From: Muribaculaceae bacterium
GTDB taxonomy: Bacteria > Bacteroidota > Bacteroidia > Bacteroidales > Muribaculaceae
DNA: 64,000 nt
Direction of reading: 5' to 3'
NCBI GenBank assembly: GCA_017548365.1
Contig: JAFZAC010000007.1
Location: 186,001-250,000 of the forward strand
Numbering within the stretch: the first letter of the stretch is position 1; the number at the start of each line of letters is the position of its first letter. The notes beneath the pieces were generated by a model. The model worked only from the letters and a program-made list of their open reading frames with translations. It ran no database searches and was not told the origin of the DNA. Both the position numbers and the translations under genes were made by a program. Of this stretch, positions 26,836 through 34,297 are shown in pieces.

Positions 26836-26941
26836 TTCAAAAAGTTACACCTCTCGGTGCCGAAAAGCCTCGCAAGCTCGGAAAATAAAGAATTCCGGCG
26901 AAAGCCGGCTTTTTGACGAACTTAGTTCGCGGCTTTTTGAA
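26836..26941. repeat. Palindromic element, copy 3 (106 bp)
   Basis: The same architecture and length as copy 1, with TTCAAAAAG / CTTTTTGAA ends, the identical CCGGC-GAAA-GCCGG hairpin and CGAAC-TTA-GTTCG. A few substitutions near the left end (GTTACACCTCTCGGTGCCG for GCTGCACCTGCCGGTGTCG) match the left half of copy 2. The rest of the 405-bp gap up to 27110 holds a promoter and nothing else recognisable. Confidence 0.8.
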
Positions 26942-26992
26942 TAATATGAAGACTCATTACCATTTTTGGGGCAACAATAATTGTAAATTTTC

Positions 26993-27024
26993 TTGGTAGT
27001 TTGATAGTTTTTTCATAACTTTGC
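26993..27024 (+). promoter_or_regulatory. Promoter of the dockerin-bearing secreted protein
   Basis: TTG (26993-26995), 20-bp spacer, TAACTTTGC (27016-27024). The leader is about 80 nt. Confidence 0.6.
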
Positions 27025-27110
27025 GGTTGAATATATAATAATGCGAAAAACTTACTATTTTTAGTATACAATTCTTTTATTTATTAACTAAACAAAACTC
27101 AATTAAGATC

Positions 27111-28838
27111 ATGAAGAAATTATTTACTCTTCTTTTCGCAGTTGTGACTGTTGCAGCTTTTGCAGCTCCTAAAGTACAAAAAGCTCACAAGCTCCAGCCA
27201 CAGAAATCGGAAGCTAAGATTGAGATGAAAGCTCAAAAGGGTGAGCTGTACACTGGCAATGCCGGCATGATGAAGGACTTCACTTCGGGTGTCGACACCA
27301 TGTACATGACTCCAGTGGGAACTTTCTACTCTGCTTTCTTCCCCTACAATGGTAGCTTCTTCTACAGCGTCAATCTTGCTCTGGTTCCTGGCAACACCGA
27401 GCTGACATGGACCAACATCTCGACAGGTATTGCAAGCGACAACTACGACTGGATTTACTACAATCCCGGTCTTGACGAGGAGTACCTCACAGAAGTAGAG
27501 GGACAGAAAGACTTGGTTTGCACCTTCCCCAACTATCCCGGATGGTGGATTGCTCCAAAGCTCTTCGCCAATGCTTACAGTGACGATGATTACGAGAATG
27601 GCAACTACTACAGCTTTGGTGGTGCCTTGTTCATGGGTGGTAAGGCAGAGCTAGATGTGCTTGGCGACGGTACTATCCTGACCAACATGTATCAGTTCTC
27701 GCCACGTGCCGACTACCTCGACATCATGCGCACTGGGTACGATGCTGGTTATAGCGAAGACGCAAACAGTTTCTTCTCTGACCTGCCCGATTCTTACAAA
27801 CCAGCTGGAGCCGTTGATGGTAAGATTCAGAACTTCATTCAGCTCTTCTACTATCCTGGCAAGAATTACAACTTCTCACGCATCCAGTTCTATGCTTGGT
27901 GCAACGCTAATGCAGGAGATAAGCTCACAGCTAAAGTGTGCAAACTTAATGAAGGCATGATCGACATGGACAACCCAATCGCTACTGCTGTTTATGAGTT
28001 CCCCGCAGATGTGTTGGGTGAGACCACTGCTATCGACTTCTACTTTGAGAAAGAAGATCCCGAGCTCGGCCTTACCGAGGAGGACTGGCTGGAGATTGAT
28101 GGCGACATCGCTATCGTTATTGATGGTATCAATGATGTTGCTGAGATTGCTCCAATCCTGAGCGCTATTACTTATGTGGCTGACCATGCTCACGCTGAAC
28201 TCGATGATTACATGGGTGGCTATGCTATGTGGGATTTCTACGATGAAAGTGGTGAGGTTATCGAGACCAGCTTCATTGGCTGCCACATGGGTTACTACTG
28301 GGGTTCTGGCGATGACTCAGGTGCTCCATTGAACCACATGCTCTCTATCAACGCTCAGTTCGCATTCATCGAAACTGTAGCCGACAATGCTACCGAGTAC
28401 ACTATCCCTGCTGAGGGTGGTACCTTCACTCTCAATCTCAAGGCCAGCGAGCCTTACGATGCTTGGTCAGTAGATGATATTCCCGAGTGGATTTCTATCG
28501 AGGCCGAGGATGTATTTGAGACCCAAGAAGATGGCACTGAAGAATATACAGGCTACACCAACCTCACTATCACTGTTGAGCCTAACAACAATGGTCAGGT
28601 AGTTTACACCCTCCCAGGTACTGAGTTCAAGATCATCGTTGGTGATGGTGGCACTACTGTAGTTCCTGGCGATGTTGACGGTGACGGCATTGTTTCTGCT
28701 GCCGACATCACTGCTCTCTACAACTTAATGCTCAACAACGATGCAAGTGCTATCGTAAACGGCGATCAAGACGGTGATGGTGTAATTACTGCTGGCGATA
28801 TCACTGTTGTTTACAACATCCTCCTTGGTAATAACTAA
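27111..28838 (+). CDS. Secreted protein with C-terminal dockerin-type repeats
   Basis: A 575-residue exported protein with a signal peptide (FTLLFAVVTVAAFA). Residues 50-430 are a large beta-rich region rich in aromatic and acidic residues that I do not recognise. A BACON-like beta-sandwich follows (about 435-515: TIPAEGGTFTLNLKAS, WISIEAED). The end is a dockerin type I pair, GDVDGDGIVSAADITALYNL and GDQDGDGVITAGDITVVYNI, with calcium-loop aspartates in place. The same kind of dockerin ends the CotH protein at 60662. No cohesin was seen in the window, so attachment to a complex is not demonstrated. Confidence 0.8.
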   Translation: MKKLFTLLFAVVTVAAFAAPKVQKAHKLQPQKSEAKIEMKAQKGELYTGNAGMMKDFTSGVDTMYMTPVGTFYSAFFPYNGSFFYSVNLALVPGNTELTWTNISTGIASDNYDWIYYNPGLDEEYLTEVEGQKDLVCTFPNYPGWWIAPKLFANAYSDDDYENGNYYSFGGALFMGGKAELDVLGDGTILTNMYQFSPRADYLDIMRTGYDAGYSEDANSFFSDLPDSYKPAGAVDGKIQNFIQLFYYPGKNYNFSRIQFYAWCNANAGDKLTAKVCKLNEGMIDMDNPIATAVYEFPADVLGETTAIDFYFEKEDPELGLTEEDWLEIDGDIAIVIDGINDVAEIAPILSAITYVADHAHAELDDYMGGYAMWDFYDESGEVIETSFIGCHMGYYWGSGDDSGAPLNHMLSINAQFAFIETVADNATEYTIPAEGGTFTLNLKASEPYDAWSVDDIPEWISIEAEDVFETQEDGTEEYTGYTNLTITVEPNNNGQVVYTLPGTEFKIIVGDGGTTVVPGDVDGDGIVSAADITALYNLMLNNDASAIVNGDQDGDGVITAGDITVVYNILLGNN

Positions 28839-28942
28839 TTAATCTAAACGACATTTATTAGAGAGACTACTCACCCCGTTTTAAACAACAATTATTTATT
28901 AGTCACAAGTCACCGAGTAGTCACTCACATTAAATATCACAC

Positions 28943-28976
28943 AAAAAGGCGGACCCACACCGGGCCCGCCTTTTTT
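28943..28976 (+). terminator. Terminator of the dockerin-bearing protein gene
   Basis: AAAAGGCGG-A-CCC / GGG-C-CCGCCTTTT around ACACC, followed by more T. Strong and symmetrical. Confidence 0.85.
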
Positions 28977-29017
28977 CACAGCTGCGGGCGTGTCAAAAAT
29001 CTGAATTTTGGTGCAAA

Positions 29018-29107
29018 TGTAGGGTCAGGGCATGCCCTGACCACAAACACAAAATGTTATTAATCATTGATTTTACAATATTGGACACGGCATGCCGTGT
29101 CCCTACA
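29018..29107. repeat. Palindromic intergenic element with two GCATGC-centred palindromes
   Basis: TGTAGGG (29018-29024) and CCCTACA (29101-29107) enclose two perfect 20-bp palindromes, GGTCAGGGCATGCCCTGACC (29023-29042) and GGACACGGCATGCCGTGTCC (29083-29102), about 40 bp apart. It lies in the 435-bp gap between the terminator at 28976 and the promoter at 29234. It looks like a MITE or REP-like element; I recall related GGCATGCC palindromes in other Bacteroidota but did not search. Confidence 0.65.
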
Positions 29108-29233
29108 GAAAACCGTTTGTTCTTGTCTTTTCCTATTTTGACACAGCATTATTAAACTCTTGACCATTTTTTTTGTCATAATTATAGAATAACTCTCCTC
29201 AACGTGATTATTTTAAAAAAATTGTGTGGAGAT

Positions 29234-29265
29234 ATTGCTTTTTCGATAAAATATCGTAACTTTGC
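29234..29265 (+). promoter_or_regulatory. Promoter of the tail-only protein and sulfatase operon
   Basis: ATTG (29234-29237), 19-bp spacer, TAACTTTGC (29257-29265). The ATG is 8 nt further on. Confidence 0.7.
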
Positions 29266-29273
29266 AAGTTGAA

Positions 29274-29582
29274 ATGAAACGTTTGCTCTACATATTGACC
29301 TTAAGCATTGCGCTTGCCGTTGGTTCGGTGAGTGTAAACAGCTATGCTGAGCCTCGCGTCGAGCAAGTATCGAGCGACGAGACTACAGTCATTGGCGGCA
29401 AGGGAACCATAGCCATGGTGGCTGGTGAGAGCGACGCAACATTCAACATCTATTCAATTACAGGCCAGCTAATCAAGAGCGTGCGCGTGAACGCCGGTAC
29501 CAAGGTTACAATCGATATGCCCAAGGGCTTCTACATCGTGAAATGTGCTGGACGCTGGTCGCGCAAAGTGGTTGTCAAATAA
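29274..29582 (+). CDS. Small secreted protein consisting of a Por-like sorting-tail domain
   Basis: A 102-residue protein starting at ATG 29274 (8 nt after the -7 box). A signal peptide (residues 1-25) is followed by a short linker and then, from about residue 50, a domain with the layout of type IX/Por C-terminal domains: ATFNIYSITGQLIKSVRVNA, MPKGFYIVKCAGR, ending RKVVVK. Such tails normally end large secreted proteins; here it is almost the whole mature protein. It is 3 nt upstream of, and co-transcribed with, an LTA-synthase-like gene. The function is unknown; it may be the remnant of a larger protein or a free adaptor. Confidence 0.65.
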   Translation: MKRLLYILTLSIALAVGSVSVNSYAEPRVEQVSSDETTVIGGKGTIAMVAGESDATFNIYSITGQLIKSVRVNAGTKVTIDMPKGFYIVKCAGRWSRKVVVK

Positions 29583-29585
29583 CCC

Positions 29586-31391
29586 ATGAAAGCAATCGCG
29601 AGACGCATCGTTAGCGCCCTGAAATCACCAACTTTTTTATTCTTCATCCTCGCTGTCACAGTAATGACAGCGCAGATGGTTATTACCTCCTACAAACTCG
29701 CCGAGAACACTTTCTACCCCATGCCATTGTTGCGTTTTTTGGTCAAGAACCACCTGTGCGACGTCCTCATTCTATCGGCATTCTACTGGCTGCTCCCAAA
29801 TCGCCGCAAGGGATGGATATGGCTGTTGGTAGGCATCGTCACAGTGTGGTGCTTTGCCCAGATAACTTATAATGAGACCTATAGCGACATGATGCCATTC
29901 TCGTCATGGCTATACTTCAGCAACCTGGGAGGAGTGCTTTTCGACAGCATTTTAGGCACCTTAACACCTAAAGCGCTATGGGTGCTGGCTTTGCCGCTCA
30001 TTCTCTTCACAGTTTATCTAATCTGGCTGCGCAGGCGCGTGGCAAAAGACACTGCTTTCAGCCATCATCGCTGGCGTTATGTCTTTACTTCTTTATTTCT
30101 CGCCATCTTGTTACAATTCTCGGTTTTGGCACAAGAGAGCAGGCGCCAACAGACCACCTTAAAAGATTATATTCCTCTTAAATATTATGACCTTGTAAAC
30201 TTCAAGAATAAGGTCTACCTCGTGAAAAACGGCAACGTCCCGTTTGTCATCTACAGCATATACAAGGCCTGCGACGGTGTCACAGCCGAACAAAAACAAC
30301 AAGCCAAGAACTTCATTGCCAAAGAAGTGCCACAATACACCGACAACCCTTATTGCACCGCACCCTCTCGCAACTTGGTGCTGCTCATGGTGGAATCGCT
30401 GAACGCATGGGTTATAGACCTCAAAATTGATGGCCGCGAAGTCTGCCCGGTGCTTAACAGCTTAGTTGCCGATACCGCCTCAATAGCCTGCACCCAGATG
30501 ATGGCACAAGTCAAAAACGGACGCTCCAGTGACGGAATGTTCATCTACAACACCGGCCTGCTACCCCTCACTGGAGGCTCGGTGGCTATGGACTATGGCG
30601 ACAACCACTATCCCACCCTTGCACAGGCGCTCAAAACGGCCGACAAGTGCTATCGCACCATGGAAATCACCGTTGACCGTGCCGGAATGTGGAACGTTGA
30701 AACCACCGCCCACACCTATGGCTTCGACAGCCTCTATCTACAAGATGCTTACCGCAAAGAATACTTAAAATCAGGACAGTCAATCGACAAGACACTGCTG
30801 GATTTTGCCGCCAGCAAACTCGCTGCACAGCAATATCCCTTCTACTCCATGATTTTCACTGGCACCACCCACATCCCTTACAACCGCCTTGAGGAAATTG
30901 AGCCGACATGGATTTCACAGTCAAAACAATATACCCTCAATGTGCGCAACTATCTAGAGAAGGTGGCATTCTTCGACCGCCAGCTCGGAGCCTTTATCGA
31001 GCGACTTAAGAAAGAGGGCACCTACGACAACACCGTCATCGTCGTTGCCAGCGACCACAGCGACTTTGTTGATGACGATCCAAAAGGGCGTGCCTCCATC
31101 TCCAAGCAAGGCATCGAGTGCCTTTTCGTCATTCTCAACTCAGGTTTACCAGGACAGCGAATCAAGGGACCAGTAGGGCAAATAGACCTCTACCCCACTC
31201 TGCTCGACATTATGGGCGCAAACGCATTCTCATGGAAAGGCCTTGGCTACAGCCTCCTGCGCAACAATATCGAGTCGGCAGCACCAGCCCCAGCAGAAAC
31301 TGCCGGCAACACATCCTCCCCCCACCTCAACCACCAGCGTCAAGCCTGGAACGTCTCAGAAACCTTAATAAAAACCGATTGGCGGAAATAA
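29586..31391 (+). CDS. Membrane-bound LTA-synthase-like sulfatase-fold transferase
   Basis: A 601-residue inner-membrane protein. Five hydrophobic helices fill residues 15-185, followed by a periplasmic sulfatase/alkaline-phosphatase domain. Visible metal-site elements are LLMVESLNAWV, the nucleophile region KNGRSSDGMFIYN (a Ser-Ser where LTA synthases usually have Thr), TTHIPY, and VVASDHSDFVDDD. Family members transfer phosphoglycerol or phosphoethanolamine onto lipids or glycans. In a Gram-negative the product is probably a modified lipid A, capsule or membrane glycan. It is second in a two-gene operon with the tail-only protein; a bidirectional terminator follows. Confidence 0.82.
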   Translation: MKAIARRIVSALKSPTFLFFILAVTVMTAQMVITSYKLAENTFYPMPLLRFLVKNHLCDVLILSAFYWLLPNRRKGWIWLLVGIVTVWCFAQITYNETYSDMMPFSSWLYFSNLGGVLFDSILGTLTPKALWVLALPLILFTVYLIWLRRRVAKDTAFSHHRWRYVFTSLFLAILLQFSVLAQESRRQQTTLKDYIPLKYYDLVNFKNKVYLVKNGNVPFVIYSIYKACDGVTAEQKQQAKNFIAKEVPQYTDNPYCTAPSRNLVLLMVESLNAWVIDLKIDGREVCPVLNSLVADTASIACTQMMAQVKNGRSSDGMFIYNTGLLPLTGGSVAMDYGDNHYPTLAQALKTADKCYRTMEITVDRAGMWNVETTAHTYGFDSLYLQDAYRKEYLKSGQSIDKTLLDFAASKLAAQQYPFYSMIFTGTTHIPYNRLEEIEPTWISQSKQYTLNVRNYLEKVAFFDRQLGAFIERLKKEGTYDNTVIVVASDHSDFVDDDPKGRASISKQGIECLFVILNSGLPGQRIKGPVGQIDLYPTLLDIMGANAFSWKGLGYSLLRNNIESAAPAPAETAGNTSSPHLNHQRQAWNVSETLIKTDWRK

Positions 31392-31414
31392 CCTTCGGCA
31401 AATTAATACATAAT

Positions 31415-31448
31415 AATAAAGGGCGGCTCGCATGGAGCCACCCTTATT
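31415..31448. terminator. Bidirectional terminator between convergent genes
   Basis: GGGCGGCTC pairs with GAGCCACCC (one mismatch) around CATG-type loop bases, with A-rich and T-rich flanks on each side. Confidence 0.75.
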
Positions 31449-31483
31449 ATTTAAGATATAATTCGTGTAAATCTAAATTTCGT

Positions 31484-32788
31484 TTATCGAACTACCTTAC
31501 CAACAGACATCGAGCCATCATTATAGCGAGTAACAACAATGTTCATTCCGTCGAATGGAGTCTCGCTCTCTACACCCATAATGTTTACATAAGAAACCTT
31601 AGAAATAGTCTTGTTTGTATCGATTTTTGCGATACCAGTAGTCTCGGCAGGCTCGAGAATCCATTTTGTTGTACCGTTTTCATTGGTAGTAAAACCAAAC
31701 GAGTCGTCATAGTCAACACTCAGGTAGTGGCGCTCACCAGGAACCATGTGACTGAGATAGAAGTTAACTGCTTGCTGGCCACCTGAAGTCTCCTCCAGAT
31801 AGTCTCTGATTTCCTCAAAGTTCTCTATGTCGGGAATGTCAACACACAGATAAACTGGCTCTGAAGCATCGCGGCTAGCTGCTGATACGAGATACAATGT
31901 GAACATCTCATCGAGGAAGTTGGTGGGCATATCCTCATCCTCAAGAACCTCTTGGAAGCTGCTTTTGATAAGGTCAAGAGTGGCAATCATGTCGCCCTCA
32001 CCCTGGCTGTTGTTTAGCTGGGTAACTATAGCTTCTCCATTGGCAAGCTTGGTGTAGTCAAGATAGATGACATCAGCTTCAAGCTCAGTTGCGGTGATAT
32101 CGGCCAACATCGAATTAACCAGTCTTACATAATTGCCTGTTTGAGCATTCTTAATGCGATAATCTCCCGGTTCGGGAAGATTGGATGATGCTTCGGGCAA
32201 TTCAAGAACCCACTTGCAGTCGGCTGTGTTGTCGGTACTAAAGCCAAATGAGTCGTCATAATCAACAGTCAAGTAGTGACGCTTGCCTGACTCCATATTG
32301 CTAAGATAGAAGTTAACAGCTGCATTGCCGCCAGAGGTCTCGATAAGATACTCTCTTACCTCGTCAAAGTTCTCTATCTCAGGAATGTCAACACACAGAT
32401 ATACCGAGCCGTTTCCAGCAGGTACCATGAGTAAGGTGAACATGTCATCGAGGAAGTCGGTTGCCATATCCTCATCTTCAAGAACCTCTTGGAAACTACT
32501 CTTAATCATGTTAAGTGTGGCAATCATGTCGCCTTCACCTTCGGTGTTCTTCAACTCTTTGATAAGACCTTCGTCATTGCCCTTGAGCATATATTTCACG
32601 CTCAAGAGATTGGCATCGGCCTGCGTTCCAGTAATGTCAGCAAGATTAGCGTTCTGCAGCTTAACATACTTTCCTGTCTCTGCACTCCTGATATAATATT
32701 TACCAGCCTTTGGCAGTGCAGAAGCATTAACAGTCATACTAATTAGGCAAAATGCCAAAAATGGAATGAATTTAGTAAAATACTTCAT
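31484..32788 (-). CDS. Secreted protein with a tandem duplicated domain and a tail
   Basis: A 434-residue protein starting at ATG 32788 (MKYFTKFIPF), giving a signal peptide cleaved after VNAS. Two homologous halves follow: residues about 25-195 start PKAGKYYIRSAETGKYVKL and residues about 200-375 start PEPGDYRIKNAQTGNYVRL. Both repeat EGEGDMIATL / QGEGDMIATL, IKSSFQEVLEDEDM and VYLCVDIP. The openings recall ricin-type or other glycan-binding beta-folds, but the rest is not familiar. The last 35 residues (SYVNIMGVESETPFDGMNIV) form a tail closely matching the end of the 34298 protein. No catalytic motif is visible. Confidence 0.75.
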   Translation of the reverse strand: MKYFTKFIPFLAFCLISMTVNASALPKAGKYYIRSAETGKYVKLQNANLADITGTQADANLLSVKYMLKGNDEGLIKELKNTEGEGDMIATLNMIKSSFQEVLEDEDMATDFLDDMFTLLMVPAGNGSVYLCVDIPEIENFDEVREYLIETSGGNAAVNFYLSNMESGKRHYLTVDYDDSFGFSTDNTADCKWVLELPEASSNLPEPGDYRIKNAQTGNYVRLVNSMLADITATELEADVIYLDYTKLANGEAIVTQLNNSQGEGDMIATLDLIKSSFQEVLEDEDMPTNFLDEMFTLYLVSAASRDASEPVYLCVDIPDIENFEEIRDYLEETSGGQQAVNFYLSHMVPGERHYLSVDYDDSFGFTTNENGTTKWILEPAETTGIAKIDTNKTISKVSYVNIMGVESETPFDGMNIVVTRYNDGSMSVGKVVR

Positions 32789-33018
32789 AAGCTTATGTTT
32801 TTGAATAAAAGAAAATATACATTGTTGATTTGTCACAAAAGTCCAAATCTCTTATGCAAAATAATAAAATTGATTGTGATTAAGCAAATATTTGAAAACG
32901 CAAAACTGAATATTTACACAAATTAACAATGCAACACTGCCAGTTAATTCTTCTTAACACAACAACGCTATTTTGCACTAAAACCACATAAAAGTATTTA
33001 CAGAAATAAGTAGGTTTT

Positions 33019-33051
33019 TTTGCTGTTTTAAACAATCTTGCCTATTTTTGC
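33019..33051 (+). promoter_or_regulatory. Promoter of the Lnb-like gene
   Basis: TTTG (33019-33022), 20-bp spacer, TATTTTTGC (33043-33051). The ATG follows after 13 nt. The 276-bp divergent gap otherwise holds nothing recognisable. Confidence 0.7.
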
Positions 33052-33064
33052 AAGTTGAAATATT

Positions 33065-34291
33065 ATGAAAACTAAATTGTTGATATTGATGAGCATAATA
33101 CTGCTCTCGTCTTTAACCCTTAGTGCGCAAGATGAGGACACAACTTTTGTTATTTTGCCCGACAGTAGCAACTTTGTAACTGCAAGCATGATTGTGGCTT
33201 CACCAGGAGATGCTATTTATTCTCAACTTGGTCATGCCGCATTGCACATGGAATGTCCAAGATATAGGCTGGACTACTGCTTCAGCTTTGAAGAAGAACC
33301 GGGATTTAAGGGGATTCTAAAGTTTTTCTTGGGAAAGACTGACGCCCATATGACAGCAGTTCCCACACCACAATTCCTTGATAGTTTCAAAAATGAAGGC
33401 CGACAAGTAAAACAGTATACCCTTAATCTAACCCTGCACGAGAAGCAAGAATTATGGCGACTGCTCGACAACGACTATGTCGACGAAAATATGCGCCATT
33501 TCAATTTTCTCCAGAACAACTGCTCATCGGTGTCACTACAATCGGTAGAATCTGTGATGGTTGATGAAACGTTAGATTTCAATGGGTGGCCTAAGCAGTT
33601 CACAGAGAACAATGGTGCGATGATGAGATTTTACACTCGTAACTCACCATGGCTACAATTCATTTGCAGCACTTTTTTTGGAACTGAAAGTGATATTTCT
33701 TGGAGTCAAGAACAGCGCACAAGCCCAGAATTGATACCACAAGCAATAAAGATGGCTCAAATAGTTGATAGGAATGGTAATAAACGTCCATTGGTCACTG
33801 GCGAGAAAGAATTACTTCCACTTGTCAATAAGTATGAAGCATCATTTGTCTCTCCCACATTGGTATTTGGTATTTTACTTCTTATTACCATAATTATCAC
33901 TCTTTCTCAACTTAAGTGGAAACTGAAATGGCTGCCAAAAGCCCTTGACATATTCCTCATGTCGCTTATCACTATAGTTGGCTTAGTTTTGTTGTACACT
34001 AGTTTTGTGACTGGACTATTTGGCATACATTGGAACTGGTACCTTATACCTTTCAATCCATTTCCGCTTATAGTCTGGCTTATATGGCGCAAGAGAAAGG
34101 ATTTTTACAAAATATATCTGTTCTATGTTGTCATACTAGTGTTATTTATATTGGCAACTCCCCTCAGCCAGCAACTTGACTTGCCGCATCACCTTATTAC
34201 TGCAACTTTGGCTGTGAGATGCTTATATCATTATCTCGTGGGAAAACGTGAACAGGAATCAGTAAAAAAGAAACTAAACAACAAAAAATAA
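33065..34291 (+). CDS. DUF4105 protein, Lnb-like (lipoprotein N-acylation) membrane enzyme
   Basis: A 408-residue protein. A signal sequence (to about residue 21) precedes a periplasmic DUF4105 domain of the NlpC/P60-like fold. The likely catalytic histidine is in SQLGHAALHM (about residue 57) and the cysteine in FLQNNCSSVSL (about 155). Five hydrophobic helices follow in residues 260-395, with a lysine-rich cytoplasmic end. This layout matches the Bacteroides lipoprotein N-acyltransferase Lnb, which acylates the N-terminal cysteine of lipoproteins. It could instead be a paralogue with another acyl or peptide substrate, as Bacteroidales often carry several. It is 6 nt upstream of a giant secreted protein gene. 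Confidence 0.75.
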   Translation: MKTKLLILMSIILLSSLTLSAQDEDTTFVILPDSSNFVTASMIVASPGDAIYSQLGHAALHMECPRYRLDYCFSFEEEPGFKGILKFFLGKTDAHMTAVPTPQFLDSFKNEGRQVKQYTLNLTLHEKQELWRLLDNDYVDENMRHFNFLQNNCSSVSLQSVESVMVDETLDFNGWPKQFTENNGAMMRFYTRNSPWLQFICSTFFGTESDISWSQEQRTSPELIPQAIKMAQIVDRNGNKRPLVTGEKELLPLVNKYEASFVSPTLVFGILLLITIIITLSQLKWKLKWLPKALDIFLMSLITIVGLVLLYTSFVTGLFGIHWNWYLIPFNPFPLIVWLIWRKRKDFYKIYLFYVVILVLFILATPLSQQLDLPHHLITATLAVRCLYHYLVGKREQESVKKKLNNKK

Positions 34292-34297
34292 AGAATC

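Noticed and set aside
26005..26941. CRISPR array
   Set aside because: The repeats are 106-bp palindromic elements with near-identical spacers, and no cas gene is present.
31118..31786. A 222-residue reading frame running from the sulfatase gene into the next gene's 3' end
   Set aside because: It overlaps two supported genes and crosses the bidirectional terminator; no start signal.
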